A stretch of DNA of 64,000 nt from an uncultured Paraglaciecola sp. (GTDB lineage: Bacteria > Pseudomonadota > Gammaproteobacteria > Enterobacterales > Alteromonadaceae). Position numbers and translations under genes: made by a program. The number at the start of each line of letters is the position of its first letter. Position 1 is the first letter of the stretch. Below, in pieces: positions 11,213 to 21,259 of this stretch. Below the pieces are notes generated by a model. The model saw nothing but the letters and a program-made list of their open reading frames with translations, ran no database searches and was not told where the DNA came from. Where the stretch lies: assembly GCF_937123705.1 (NCBI RefSeq), contig NZ_CAKZKO010000091.1:1-64000 (forward strand), read 5' to 3'.

Positions 11213-12883
11213 TTAGTCGTTTTTAGCTGCTTTAAATGCATCAGCAAATGCGTTAGAGAAGCTTACTTCTTCTTGCTGATTCACTTTATCTAGCGCGTCT
11301 TTCTCGTCTGCATGGTCTTTCGCCTTAACTGATAAGTTAACAGTGCGGTTCTTACGATCTACACCCATAAACTTCGCTTCGATTTCAGTATCAACACTAA
11401 CAACAGTAGAAGCGTCTTCGATACGGTCACGTGATAAATCAGCAACACGTACATAACCTTCAACTTCTTCTGCAAGCTTAACAGTTACGCCTTTAGCATC
11501 AACAGCCGTTACCATACCAGTTACGATAGCGCCTTTCTTAGTATCAGTGATGTACTGATTGAAAGGGTCTTCTTCGATTTGTTTAACACCAAGAGAGATA
11601 CGTTCACGCTCTGGATCAACTTGAAGAACAACAGCAGAGATTTCGTCGCCTTTCTTATATTCACGAACCGCTTCTTCGCCAGTTTTGTTCCAAGAGATGT
11701 CAGACAAGTGAACTAGACCATCTATGCCGCCATCAAGACCGATGAAGATACCGAAATCAGTGATAGATTTGATCTTACCACTAACTTTGTCGCCTTTGCT
11801 CTGTGCTTTAGCGAACTCTTCCCAAGGGTTAGGGATACATTGCTTAAGACCAAGAGAAATACGACGACGCTCTTCGTCAATTTCAAGTACCATAACTTCA
11901 CATACGTCACCAAGGTTAACTACCTTAGATGGGTGAATGTTTTTGTTAGTCCAATCCATTTCTGAAACGTGAACTAGACCTTCAACACCGTCTTCGATTT
12001 CTACGAAACAACCGTAGTCAGTTAGGTTAGTTACTGCACCGCTTAATTTAGCGCCTTCAGGGTAACGGTTAGCAATTTCTTGCCAAGGATCGTTGCCCAT
12101 TTGCTTCATACCAAGAGAAACACGAGACTTCTCTTTGTCGAATTTCAATACTTTAACGTTAATTTCGTCACCAACGTTTACGATTTCACTTGGGTGCTTA
12201 ACACGTTTCCAAGCCATATCTGTGATGTGTAGAAGACCATCTACGCCACCTAAGTCAACAAACGCACCGTAATCGGTAAGGTTTTTAACTATACCTTTCA
12301 CTTCATGACCTTCTTCAAGGTTAGCAAGAAGTGTATCGCGCTCTGCACTGCTTTCTGCTTCGATAACAGCACGACGAGAAACTACTACGTTGTTACGCTT
12401 AGCGTCTAATTTGATAACTTTAAATTCTAACTCTTTACCTTCAAGGTGAGTCGTATCGCGTACTGGGCGAACGTCTACTAATGAACCAGGTAAGAATGCA
12501 CGCACTGTGTTCACTTCAACCGTAAAGCCACCTTTAACTTTACCGTTAATCACACCTATGATGGTTTCTTTTTCAGTGTAAGCTTTTTCTAATTCAACCC
12601 ACGCTTCGTGACGTTTCGCTTTTTCACGAGATAAAATCGTTTCACCGAATCCATCTTCAATGGCATCTAGAGCAACGTCAATTTGATCACCAACAGCAAC
12701 ATCTAGTCCGCCTTCGGCGTTTCTAAATTGTTCTGCAGGGATAGCGCTTTCAGATTTAAGACCGGCGTCAACAAGTACTATATCTTTATCAATTGATACG
12801 ATAGTACCTTTAACGATAGAACCAGGGCGGGTTTCAATTACTTTTAAACTTTCTTCGAATAGATCAGCAAAATTTTCAATCAT
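11213..12883 (-). CDS. rpsA: 30S ribosomal protein S1
   Basis: Ribosomal protein that captures mRNA leaders on the 30S subunit. It is 556 aa, essentially the E. coli length, with six S1 (OB-fold) repeats; repeats 3-6 carry the [22 protein letters not shown] type of sequence. Codon use in this gene looks strongly biased, as expected for a highly expressed protein. It lies between cmk and ihfB as in most gammaproteobacteria. Confidence 0.97.
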   Translation of the reverse strand: MIENFADLFEESLKVIETRPGSIVKGTIVSIDKDIVLVDAGLKSESAIPAEQFRNAEGGLDVAVGDQIDVALDAIEDGFGETILSREKAKRHEAWVELEKAYTEKETIIGVINGKVKGGFTVEVNTVRAFLPGSLVDVRPVRDTTHLEGKELEFKVIKLDAKRNNVVVSRRAVIEAESSAERDTLLANLEEGHEVKGIVKNLTDYGAFVDLGGVDGLLHITDMAWKRVKHPSEIVNVGDEINVKVLKFDKEKSRVSLGMKQMGNDPWQEIANRYPEGAKLSGAVTNLTDYGCFVEIEDGVEGLVHVSEMDWTNKNIHPSKVVNLGDVCEVMVLEIDEERRRISLGLKQCIPNPWEEFAKAQSKGDKVSGKIKSITDFGIFIGLDGGIDGLVHLSDISWNKTGEEAVREYKKGDEISAVVLQVDPERERISLGVKQIEEDPFNQYITDTKKGAIVTGMVTAVDAKGVTVKLAEEVEGYVRVADLSRDRIEDASTVVSVDTEIEAKFMGVDRKNRTVNLSVKAKDHADEKDALDKVNQQEEVSFSNAFADAFKAAKND

Positions 12884-12984
12884 AGTGTTTTAATATATTT
12901 CATTTAGACATCCACGTTACAATCCAGTGAGCGCGGGGTTGTTATTCATAACCAATTCATCCGTAATTTGGCAAGTTTTACTTC

Positions 12985-13683
12985 TTAATCATTTACTGAA
13001 GTAGATTGTCTAGTTAATTTCTCTTCAACAAATAATTCAATTTTTTCAAGTACTTGTTCAATATTCAACGCTGTTGAATCAAGTACTAATGCATCTTCGG
13101 CTGGCACTAAAGGAGCCACGGTTCGATTCGCATCTCGCTCATCACGGGCCCTTATGTCATCCAAAAGGCGCGGTATGCTAACATCATGGCCCTTATCTTT
13201 CAACTGCTTATAGCGTCTATCGGCACGTTCTTCTGCGCTTGCGGTTAGAAATATTTTGACCTGAGCCTCCGGGAAAACCACAGTGCCCATATCTCGGCCA
13301 TCTGCCACTAAACCTGGGGCTTGTTTAAACCCTCTTTGGCGTCTAAGCAAGGCTTCTCGAATTGTCGGTAATGAAGCAATTTTTGATGCAGTCGCGCCCA
13401 CTTCTTCAGTGCGAATAGTATCGCTAACATCCTCACCTTCTAAGATCACTCTAACGCCATTGGAACCGGCTTCAAAGTTAACATCTAAACCTGATGCAAG
13501 AGGTAATAGGCCGGTTTCGTCATCAGCAGGAATTTGGTGATGCAATGATGCTACAGCTAAAACTCGATAAATGGCGCCACTGTCTAAAAAGTGCCACCCT
13601 AATTTTTTTGCCAGTAAAGTACTAGCCGTTCCTTTACCTGCGCCGCTTGGACCGTCTATGGTGATGACAGGTTCTAAATACAT
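12985..13683 (-). CDS. cmk: Cytidylate kinase
   Basis: Phosphorylates CMP and dCMP with ATP. The P-loop [14 protein letters not shown] lies at the N-terminus, and the CMP-binding region holds [15 protein letters not shown], which is diagnostic. The ORF track starts at a TTG 33 nt upstream. ATG 13683 is preferred because GGAGA sits 4-5 nt ahead of it and it gives 232 aa beginning [14 protein letters not shown], close to the E. coli length. Confidence 0.95.
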   Translation of the reverse strand: MYLEPVITIDGPSGAGKGTASTLLAKKLGWHFLDSGAIYRVLAVASLHHQIPADDETGLLPLASGLDVNFEAGSNGVRVILEGEDVSDTIRTEEVGATASKIASLPTIREALLRRQRGFKQAPGLVADGRDMGTVVFPEAQVKIFLTASAEERADRRYKQLKDKGHDVSIPRLLDDIRARDERDANRTVAPLVPAEDALVLDSTALNIEQVLEKIELFVEEKLTRQSTSVND

Positions 13684-13744
13684 GCGCTCTCCTAAGCGTA
13701 TTAAAATCGGGCGCAATTATACGGATAGATATTAGATAAGCAAT

Positions 13745-13810
13745 GACACTTTGGTTACAATTTATTAACCTCAAAAGCAACTTGGCTTAAGTCATATGAT
13801 CCAAAGTGTC
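13745..13810. repeat. 10-bp inverted repeat between aroA and cmk
   Basis: GACACTTTGG at 13745-13754 and CCAAAGTGTC at 13801-13810 are perfect complements separated by 46 nt. There is no T tract, so it does not look like a terminator. It may be a processing or operator structure; its function is not visible. Confidence 0.4.
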
Positions 13811-13818
13811 GGGATGCA

Positions 13819-15102
13819 TTATTGGTGACAAATGGTTGCAAACCGTTCGAAATAATCAGGAAAGGTTTTCGCAGTGCAACGTGGATCGTTAATAGTGACC
13901 GCGGTATCGCTTAAGGCCACCAATGAAAAACACATTGCGACTCGATGATCGTTGTACGTATCAATTGCTGCATGCTGCAACTGTTGTGGCGGGGTGATAC
14001 GAATAAAGTCATGCCCTTCTTCTACTGTTGCCCCCACTTTACGCAGCTCACAACTCATAGCGGCGAGTCGGTCTGTTTCTTTTACGCGCCAATTATAGAT
14101 ATTTCTGATTGACGTAGTGCCTGATGCAAAAAGTGCCGTGGTGGCAATAGTCATGGCGGCGTCGGGTATGTGATTCATATCTAAATCGACGGCCTTTAAC
14201 GGGGCACTAGTGACTTCAATAAAGTCATCTTGCCAATTTACTTTGGCCCCCATCTTTTCTAACACTTCAGCAAAACGAATATCCCCTTGAATACTATTTT
14301 TACCTATGCCAGTGACTTTAACGGTACCGCCTTTTATGGCCCCTGCCGCCAAGAAATAGGAGGCCGACGAGGCATCACCTTCTACCATAAAGTGTCCAGG
14401 AGACTGATATTGCTGCGTCCCTTTAACAATAAATTGCTGATAGTTTTGATTGTCAACCTCAATACCAAACTGCGCCATAGTGTGCAGGGTAATATCGATA
14501 TAAGGTTTAGATACTAGCTCGCCACTAATAACAATAGTGGTATCTTGTTCAAATAACGGCGCACTCATCAGCAATGCGGTAAGAAATTGGCTCGAGACAC
14601 TACCATCAACAGTTACAGTGCCACCTTGTAAGGCATCCCCTTTAATTGACAAAGGCGGATAATCGGCATTTTTTAGATAAGCAATTGAGGCTCCAGCTTG
14701 GTGCAAAGAGTCCACTAAAGCCCCAATAGGACGCTCTTCCATGCGAGGTTCACCCGTTAGTTCAAACTCCCCTTTACTACAAGCTAAAGCGGCACATAAC
14801 GGGCGCATGGCTGTACCAGCATTGCCTAAAAATAAACTCACAGGCTCAGTGACATTAAATACCCCAGCATTACCTGTTACCCAGCACTGGGTTTTACAGT
14901 CAGACAAGCGATAATGCACATTCAACTTAGTGAGTGCATTTAACATATGATGAATATCTTCACTGTCTAGCAAGTTTGTTAAATGGGTTTCCCCCTTCGC
15001 TAGTGCCGCCAGTAATAATGCGCGGTTAGACAAACTTTTTGAACCTGGGACATTGACGGTGCCATTAACCTGACGAATGGGCGTAAGATGCAATTGATCC
15101 AT
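13819..15102 (-). CDS. aroA: 3-phosphoshikimate 1-carboxyvinyltransferase (EPSP synthase)
   Basis: Shikimate-pathway enzyme joining PEP to shikimate 3-phosphate. It is 427 aa, the E. coli length. Landmarks are [43 protein letters not shown] and [12 protein letters not shown]. The Gly in LGNAGTA and the Pro in TAMRPL indicate the ordinary class I enzyme. Its ATG overlaps the serC stop by one base (TAATG), so the two are translationally coupled; the serC-aroA pair is conserved in gammaproteobacteria. Confidence 0.96.
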   Translation of the reverse strand: MDQLHLTPIRQVNGTVNVPGSKSLSNRALLLAALAKGETHLTNLLDSEDIHHMLNALTKLNVHYRLSDCKTQCWVTGNAGVFNVTEPVSLFLGNAGTAMRPLCAALACSKGEFELTGEPRMEERPIGALVDSLHQAGASIAYLKNADYPPLSIKGDALQGGTVTVDGSVSSQFLTALLMSAPLFEQDTTIVISGELVSKPYIDITLHTMAQFGIEVDNQNYQQFIVKGTQQYQSPGHFMVEGDASSASYFLAAGAIKGGTVKVTGIGKNSIQGDIRFAEVLEKMGAKVNWQDDFIEVTSAPLKAVDLDMNHIPDAAMTIATTALFASGTTSIRNIYNWRVKETDRLAAMSCELRKVGATVEEGHDFIRITPPQQLQHAAIDTYNDHRVAMCFSLVALSDTAVTINDPRCTAKTFPDYFERFATICHQ

Positions 15103-16187
15103 TATTTGTGTCTCCTCGCGAAATCTCGCATAAATTGGGTAAGTGCCAGCACCCCTTCAATGGGCATAGCATTATAAATGCTGGCTCGCATGCCACCGAC
15201 ATTTCGATGACCTTGCAGTGCGGCTAAGCCTGCACGCTCTGATCCAGCAAGAAAACTAGCGTCTAATTCTGTATTAGGAAGTTGAAAGGTGATGTTCATT
15301 TTTGAACGAAAATCTGGGTGTACATTATTTACATAAAAGCCACTTTGATCGATGCATTCATATAAAAGTGTCGCTTTTTCACTATTTTGTTGTGCAATAC
15401 TTTCAACCCCGCCTTGAGATTTTAACCATTTAAACACTAACCCAGCTAAGTACCATGAGTAAGTGGGCGGTGTATTATACATAGAGCCATGCTTAGCCAT
15501 GGTTTTGTAGTGCATAAAAGTTGGGGTTTCAGGCATAGCAAAATCTAAAAGATCGTCACGTACTATCACTACCGATAAACCAGAAGGTCCGATGTTTTTT
15601 TGGGCTCCCGCATAAATCGCCCCAAACTTGGATACATCTATTGGCTTAGATAAAATATTAGACGACATATCTACCACTATAGGCACATCACCACTTTGTG
15701 GAATGTGGTTGATTTCAATTCCATCCACGGTTTCATTGGCGCAGTAATGAAAATAGGCACTGTTTGGCGATATTTGTGCTGCGGTGATGGGCGGCACTGT
15801 GCTTAATCCGTCTTGTATCGTCACATCTGCAACAACATTGGTTTTTAAATATTTATTAGCTTCAGCAATGGCACTTTTAGACCAAGAGCCGGTCAGTAAG
15901 AAGTCCGCTGAATCGCCTCTTTTTTGAAGATTCATGGGAACGGCTGAAAACTGACCACGACCACCGCCATGGGCAAACAACACTTTGTAGTTATCAGGAA
16001 CGGCCAATAATTCTCGAAGATCTTGCTCAGCGCTTTCGGCCATCGCAATATACTCTTTGCTGCGATGGCTGATCTCCATCACAGAGCGGCCCATGCCTTG
16101 CCAATTTAAAAACTCCTCTTTGGCCTTTACCATCACTTCTTTAGGTAACATGGCGGGACCTGCACAGAAATTAAAAATATTTGTCAT
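15102..16187 (-). CDS. serC: Phosphoserine aminotransferase
   Basis: PLP enzyme of serine and pyridoxine synthesis. The PLP lysine lies in [12 protein letters not shown]. Start [15 protein letters not shown] matches the family, so ATG 16187 (361 aa) is preferred over the upstream TTG of the ORF track. The start region is unusual: the eight-T run of a terminator-like hairpin ends only about 10 nt before the ATG and no good Shine-Dalgarno is seen. This implies read-through or attenuation control. Confidence 0.95.
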   Translation of the reverse strand: MTNIFNFCAGPAMLPKEVMVKAKEEFLNWQGMGRSVMEISHRSKEYIAMAESAEQDLRELLAVPDNYKVLFAHGGGRGQFSAVPMNLQKRGDSADFLLTGSWSKSAIAEANKYLKTNVVADVTIQDGLSTVPPITAAQISPNSAYFHYCANETVDGIEINHIPQSGDVPIVVDMSSNILSKPIDVSKFGAIYAGAQKNIGPSGLSVVIVRDDLLDFAMPETPTFMHYKTMAKHGSMYNTPPTYSWYLAGLVFKWLKSQGGVESIAQQNSEKATLLYECIDQSGFYVNNVHPDFRSKMNITFQLPNTELDASFLAGSERAGLAALQGHRNVGGMRASIYNAMPIEGVLALTQFMRDFARRHK

Positions 16188-16197
16188 TTTTTTTACC

Positions 16198-16227
16198 AAA
16201 AAAAACGAGCGGCATTAGCCACTCGTT
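16198..16227 (-). terminator. Terminator-like hairpin immediately upstream of serC
   Basis: Minus strand AACGAGTGGC-TAAT-GCCGCTCGTT forms a 10-bp stem (one G-U pair as RNA) followed by eight T. It stands 219 nt past the gyrA stop and 10 nt before the serC ATG. It could end gyrA transcripts or act as an attenuator in the serC leader. Confidence 0.7.
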
Positions 16228-16236
16228 ATTGTTTCT

Positions 16237-16372
16237 AATTTATACCTTTCATCCTTGAAACTGCACCTTTGTTGACTGCATTCATTGGCCCCAATCACTT
16301 AGTTAACTAAGCTCATGGGGTCTCATTCATTTGCCGCCGCCGTGCAATTCTAATGATTTTGGGTAAACAAGG
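16237..16372. repeat. Probable dispersed intergenic repeat with internal palindromes
   Basis: Between gyrA and serC there is a non-coding block containing the perfect palindrome CTTAGTTAACTAAG (16298-16311) nested inside CCCCA/TGGGG arms (16289-16293 and 16316-16320). On the minus strand it reads towards GCAGTTTCAAGGATGAAAGG and then TATAAAT. It resembles intergenic repeats known to me from Alteromonadales and Pseudoalteromonas, but copy number cannot be tested here. The terminal TATAAAT could serve as a -10 element for serC. Confidence 0.5.
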
Positions 16373-16445
16373 GGTCGCTGCCCAAATATTAACACCCATA
16401 AATCAGTGAGATCCCATATCTTTCAATATAAAAATTTGAACTCTC

Positions 16446-19133
16446 TTATTCGTCTTGGTTTTCTTCAGCATCATCTGCGGTGTTTTCAGTAACGTCCACT
16501 GTGGTTACTTCAGACGTTTCAGCTTCGACCTGTTGCACTTCAAGCTCTTCTATTTCGTCGATACGTTGTAAACCTACAACGTGTTCGCCTTCAATAGTTC
16601 GAATTAGGCGCACACCCTGAGTATTACGGCCCACAGTTGAGACTTCTTCAACTCGGGTTCTCACTAAGGTGCCTTGGTCGCTGATAAGCATAATTTCATC
16701 GCTATCATTAACCTGTACAGCGCCTACTACTTTACCATTGCGTTCAGACACTTTGATAGACACCACACCTTGAGTAGCACGACTCTTAGCAGGATAATCT
16801 ACAACAGGCGTTCGTTTTCCAAAGCCGTTCTCGGTAGCGGTTAGGATCGCACCTTCACCTTTAGGCACAATCAAAGACACCACTTTCTGCCCTTCTTGTA
16901 AACGTATACCACGTACACCTGTGGCCGTTCTACCCATAGGTCGTAAGGCTAACAACTCTTCACCGGTTTCAGGATCCAGTTTCACATTGCCTGTTTCTGC
17001 GTCTCGTTGTTTTTCGTTAAAACGTACCACTTTGCCTGCGTCAGAGAACAACATAATATCATCATCACCGTGAGTGATGTCTACACCTATCAACTCATCG
17101 CCTTCATTTAAGTTAACCGCAATAATGCCGTTCGCTCTTGGACGCGAATAAGAGGTAAGTGCCGTTTTCTTCACCGTGCCGTTTGCAGTGGCCATTAATA
17201 CATATTTACCTTCTTCAAATTCTTGAATTGGTAATATAGCCGTAATTCGTTCACCATCTTCAAGAGGAAGAATATTCACTATAGGTCGGCCACGGGCGTT
17301 TCTGCTGGCAAGGGGCAATTGATACACTTTGAGCCAGTACAAACGACCTCGTGTCGAGAAGCACAAAATATGATCATGGGTATTGGCCACCAGTAACTTT
17401 TCAATGAAATCTTCGTTCTTCATCTTAGTGGCTGACTTACCACGACCACCACGACGCTGGGATTCATAATCATTGAGTTTTTGATATTTCACGTAGCCTT
17501 CACGAGACAAGGTCACTACTACTTCTTCGCGCTCAATCAAGTCTTCAATATCAATATCATGGGAGGCGGCAGTGATCACAGTACGGCGTTCATCACCGTA
17601 TTCCTCACGAATTTTTTCTAGCTCTTCGCGGATCACTTCCATTAAACGCTCTGGGCTACCTAAGATATGCAATAGTTCCGCAATAACATCTAGTAACTCT
17701 TTGTATTCGGCTAAAATTTTGTCGTGCTCTAAACCTGTTAGTTTGTTTAAACGCAGGTCAAGAATAGCTTGAGATTGTTGTTCGGTTAGATAATACAAGC
17801 CGTCACGAATACCATACTGCGGCTCTAACCAATCTGGTCGTGCGGCATCGTTACCGGCACGCTCTAACATCTCAGCTACATCACCTAATGCCCAACCTTG
17901 AGCGGTTAAGGTCACTTTCGCTTCAGCGGGACTCTTAGACGCCTTGATCATCGCAATGATAGGGTCGATATTAGCCAGCGCGATAGCTAATCCTTCAAGA
18001 ATATGGGCTCGCTCACGGGCTTTTTTCAGTTCAAACACCGTGCGTCGTGTCACTACTTCGCGGCGATGCAACACAAATGCTTTTAAGATATCCAGTAAAT
18101 TAAATATCTTAGGCTGGGTTTTATCTAGGGCCACCATATTAATACCAAACACAGTTTGCATTTGGGTTTGGGCGTACAACTGGTTTAACAATACTTCTGC
18201 AGATTCGTTGCGTTTTACTTCAACCACAATACGCATGCCGTCCTTATCAGACTCGTCACGTAGTGCAGAAATTCCTTCAATTTTTTTCTCTTTAACCAAT
18301 TCGGCAATTTTTTCAATCAATCGCGCCTTGTTCACTTGATAAGGTATTTCGTGAACAATAATGGTTTCTTTACCGCTATCTTCGGTTTCTATTTCGGCAC
18401 GAGCACGCATATAAATTTTGCCACGACCAGTGCGATAAGCTTCTTCGATGCCTTTTCTGCCACTTATAAAGGCGGCAGTTGGGAAATCTGGTCCAGGAAT
18501 GTGTTCAATCAGCTCTTCAATGGTTAAGTCAGGATTATCCACCAAAGCAATACAACCATTGACTACTTCTGTAAGGTTATGAGGCGGTATATTGGTTGCC
18601 ATACCTACTGCAATACCTGAAGAGCCATTAACTAACAAATGTGGCACTCGAGTAGGCAATACGTTGGGAATATATTCTGACTCGTCGTAGTTTGGTACAA
18701 AATCGACGGTTTCTTTTTCTAAATCAGATAATAATTCGTGGGCAATTTTTGCCATACGAATTTCGGTATAACGCATAGCGGCCGCTGAGTCACCGTCAAC
18801 CGAACCAAAGTTACCTTGGCCATCAACTAGCATGTACCTAAGTGAAAAAGGTTGGGCCATACGTACTATAGTATAGTATACAGCGGAGTCACCGTGGGGG
18901 TGATATTTACCTATTACGTCACCTACTACACGGGCAGATTTCTTATAAGGTTTATTAAAATCATTTTTTAATTCGTTCATGGCAAATAAAACCCGGCGAT
19001 GCACCGGTTTTAAGCCATCTCGTACATCAGGCAGCGCCCTGCCAACAATAACGCTCATCGCATAGTCGAGATAAGAGTTTTTAAGTTCTTCTTCTATATT
19101 AATTGGAAGAATTTCATGGGCGTGATCAGTCAT
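16446..19133 (-). CDS. gyrA: DNA gyrase subunit A
   Basis: Breakage-reunion subunit of gyrase, 895 aa. Catalytic Tyr122 is in AAAMRYTEI; the GyrA box [10 protein letters not shown] starts the C-terminal DNA-wrapping propeller, and the tail is acidic. The quinolone-determining region is numbered exactly as in E. coli. It reads [13 protein letters not shown]: Ser83 is present, but residue 87 is Tyr instead of Asp (codon TAT at 18873-18875). Tyr87 is a known quinolone-resistance substitution in enterobacteria; here it may simply be the native residue. Divergent from ubiG across 271 nt. Confidence 0.97.
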   Translation of the reverse strand: MTDHAHEILPINIEEELKNSYLDYAMSVIVGRALPDVRDGLKPVHRRVLFAMNELKNDFNKPYKKSARVVGDVIGKYHPHGDSAVYYTIVRMAQPFSLRYMLVDGQGNFGSVDGDSAAAMRYTEIRMAKIAHELLSDLEKETVDFVPNYDESEYIPNVLPTRVPHLLVNGSSGIAVGMATNIPPHNLTEVVNGCIALVDNPDLTIEELIEHIPGPDFPTAAFISGRKGIEEAYRTGRGKIYMRARAEIETEDSGKETIIVHEIPYQVNKARLIEKIAELVKEKKIEGISALRDESDKDGMRIVVEVKRNESAEVLLNQLYAQTQMQTVFGINMVALDKTQPKIFNLLDILKAFVLHRREVVTRRTVFELKKARERAHILEGLAIALANIDPIIAMIKASKSPAEAKVTLTAQGWALGDVAEMLERAGNDAARPDWLEPQYGIRDGLYYLTEQQSQAILDLRLNKLTGLEHDKILAEYKELLDVIAELLHILGSPERLMEVIREELEKIREEYGDERRTVITAASHDIDIEDLIEREEVVVTLSREGYVKYQKLNDYESQRRGGRGKSATKMKNEDFIEKLLVANTHDHILCFSTRGRLYWLKVYQLPLASRNARGRPIVNILPLEDGERITAILPIQEFEEGKYVLMATANGTVKKTALTSYSRPRANGIIAVNLNEGDELIGVDITHGDDDIMLFSDAGKVVRFNEKQRDAETGNVKLDPETGEELLALRPMGRTATGVRGIRLQEGQKVVSLIVPKGEGAILTATENGFGKRTPVVDYPAKSRATQGVVSIKVSERNGKVVGAVQVNDSDEIMLISDQGTLVRTRVEEVSTVGRNTQGVRLIRTIEGEHVVGLQRIDEIEELEVQQVEAETSEVTTVDVTENTADDAEENQDE

Positions 19134-19404
19134 ATACAGCCTTGTCCCTAGTCGTTATTATTGGAGTATCAATGTAGTAAAATGCGTATTTCAACAATAG
19201 GCTAATACCTATAATTGAGTTCACCTTTTCACCGATATTTATCTTTATTTTGAACCCTGCGATTCTAGCATCTACTAATTCAAATAAATAGCCACTAGTC
19301 GCTCATATAGTGTGCAAATGGACCTCAAAACCTCATATAGACGATTTTATTTGTTTAGATACTGGTATAAGCTAACGCCATAATAACAATCACAAACGCC
19401 TTAC

Positions 19405-20160
19405 ATGACCCAAACCATGACTAAATCCGTGAATCAATCGCAAAATGTTGACCATAATGAAATCCAAAAGTTTTCAGAATTAGCCTCAAGGTGGTGGGAT
19501 CTTTCTGGAGAATTCAAGCCTTTACATCAGATTAACCCTTTACGAACCGACTTTATTCAGCAACACAGTGGTGGACTTGAAGGTAAAAATGTTCTTGATG
19601 TTGGATGTGGCGGCGGCATTCTAGCTGAGAGTATGGCCCGACATGGTGCCCAAGTCACCGGAATAGATATGGGAGAAGCTCCCCTAGAAATAGCCAAGTT
19701 ACATGGCTTAGAGTCAGGTGTTAGAGTAGATTATCAGCAAACTACAGCAGAGCAATTTGCCGATGCTCATTCAGCCCAGTTTGATGTCGTAACCTGTATG
19801 GAGATGTTAGAGCATGTGCCTAACCCAAGTTCAGTGGTTGACGCCTGTTATCGCTTAGTTAAGCCAGGTGGTCATGTGTTTTTTTCTACTTTAAATAGAA
19901 ATATTAAGTCTTATTTAATGGCCATAGTCGGTGCTGAATATGTACTAGGTTTAGTCCCTAAAGGTACCCATCAACACGATAAATTTATCAAACCTTCTGA
20001 ATTGATATCTTGGATTGACAATACCCAGTTGTTAGTGAAAAGAATGACAGGCTTACATATGAATCCCATCAGCCAAGAATATTACTTATCGACACAAAAT
20101 GTTGACGTTAACTATATTATTCATTGTGTTAACAGTGATAGCCCAAATGGCAGTGTGTAG
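19405..20160 (+). CDS. ubiG: Ubiquinone biosynthesis O-methyltransferase UbiG
   Basis: SAM-dependent enzyme catalysing both O-methylations in ubiquinone synthesis. It is 251 aa. The N-terminal [26 protein letters not shown] is a family hallmark, and SAM motif I is [17 protein letters not shown]. No strong ribosome site is visible before ATG 19405; an alternative start at the second Met (MTKSVN) is possible. Its TAG stop directly abuts the ATG of the HAD phosphatase gene. The gyrA|ubiG divergence is conserved. Confidence 0.95.
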   Translation: MTQTMTKSVNQSQNVDHNEIQKFSELASRWWDLSGEFKPLHQINPLRTDFIQQHSGGLEGKNVLDVGCGGGILAESMARHGAQVTGIDMGEAPLEIAKLHGLESGVRVDYQQTTAEQFADAHSAQFDVVTCMEMLEHVPNPSSVVDACYRLVKPGGHVFFSTLNRNIKSYLMAIVGAEYVLGLVPKGTHQHDKFIKPSELISWIDNTQLLVKRMTGLHMNPISQEYYLSTQNVDVNYIIHCVNSDSPNGSV

Positions 20161-20817
20161 ATGTTAACAAATCCTGATGCAATATTGTTTGATCTCGATG
20201 GCACTTTATTAGATACCGCCAAAGACTTAGGTAACGCCCTTAACCATATTCTCAGTTCCCTGCAGCGTCCTACTGTGGCTTACGATACCTATCGCAATAT
20301 AGCCTCTGATGGGGCGAAAGGGTTACTCGAATTAGGTTTTGGGGAAGATCTCGAATCCTTTGATTTTGCAATGTTGCGTCAGCAGTTCTTGGATTATTAC
20401 GAAAACAATATCTGTGTGGATACTGAATATTTTACTGGGATTGAAACTGTGTTATTAACGCTCAATCAACAAAATATTCCTTGGGGCATAGTGACCAACA
20501 AACCTGAATTTTTGACCTTACAACTGCTAGAGTCGTTTCCCCTATTAAAAAATTGCTCGGTGATCGTCAGTGGCGATTCATTAAACAAACGTAAACCTCA
20601 TCCTTTACCTTTATTACATGCCGAACAAGCACTTGGCCTGTCATCACCAACGACTTGGTATATAGGTGATGCTCAAAGAGATATTCAAGCAGCTAATGCG
20701 GCCAATATGGTCAGTGTTATTGCCGAATATGGATACATCTCAGAAAGTCAACAAACGGACATATGGCATGCCGACCTGAGCATTGCTAAGCCTGACGATT
20801 TATTAGCCTATCTTTAG
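20161..20817 (+). CDS. HAD-superfamily phosphatase, MupP/Gph-like
   Basis: A 218-aa phosphatase of the HAD subfamily IA with motif I FDLDGTLLDT (nucleophile Asp), motif II VTNKP, the conserved lysine in KRKPHP, and motif IV IGDAQRDIQAA. It starts on the base after the ubiG stop. Two annotations fit: phosphoglycolate phosphatase (Gph), or MupP, the N-acetylmuramic acid 6-phosphate phosphatase whose gene follows ubiG in Pseudomonas. The segment ASDGAKGLLELGF and the placement favour a MupP-like protein, but substrate cannot be read from sequence. Confidence 0.85.
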   Translation: MLTNPDAILFDLDGTLLDTAKDLGNALNHILSSLQRPTVAYDTYRNIASDGAKGLLELGFGEDLESFDFAMLRQQFLDYYENNICVDTEYFTGIETVLLTLNQQNIPWGIVTNKPEFLTLQLLESFPLLKNCSVIVSGDSLNKRKPHPLPLLHAEQALGLSSPTTWYIGDAQRDIQAANAANMVSVIAEYGYISESQQTDIWHADLSIAKPDDLLAYL

Positions 20818-21259
20818 TTCAACATATCCACAGTGATTTTAAATAACCACGACATATAGTATCTATTGTCTATTTTTACCCCTATATATCGATAAATGAT
20901 AACCAAGTTTTTTTTACATTAAAAAAGTTTAATAGAAAAAATAAACTGATTTTCTGCTTGCATTCCCTTTAAACGAAACTCAAAAGGCGATTTTAGGTGA
21001 GTCACTACTAACCTATAAAAAACTCTATGCTAAACGCCCACAAAACCACCATATATTGGGTTGCATTACTTCAAAAACCTCACTATCTTGTGTTCCGTTG
21101 ATTGTGACAACACTATTTATACTAAAATAAAAAAAAACGAAAAGTGTGTTGCATTTAGCAAACTAATTGGGGCTTAGGGGAAAGCAGCGCTAACGATGCA
21201 TTTCACGCTAAATAAACGTCATCTATACGACTTAAAATAATAAAATTACGGCAAAAAAT
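20818..21259. other. 442-nt nrdA upstream region
   Basis: No ORF or RNA gene is seen. The stretch is AT-rich and probably carries the nrdA promoter. Two NrdR-box-like sequences are present (21045-21060 and 21110-21125). No terminator for the ubiG-HAD transcript was recognised. Confidence 0.5.
21045..21125. promoter_or_regulatory. Possible NrdR boxes upstream of nrdA
   Basis: ACCACCATATATTGGG (21045-21060) and ACACTATTTATACTAA (21110-21125) resemble the NrdR consensus ACACWATATATWGTGT. NrdR represses ribonucleotide reductase genes by binding paired boxes. The 65-nt offset is about twice the usual spacing, so the pairing is not canonical. A half-matching CACTAT at 21081-21086 lies 30 nt from the second box. 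Confidence 0.35.

Noticed and set aside
17944-18339. 131-codon plus-strand ORF
   Set aside because: Antisense shadow of gyrA, which is clearly the real gene.
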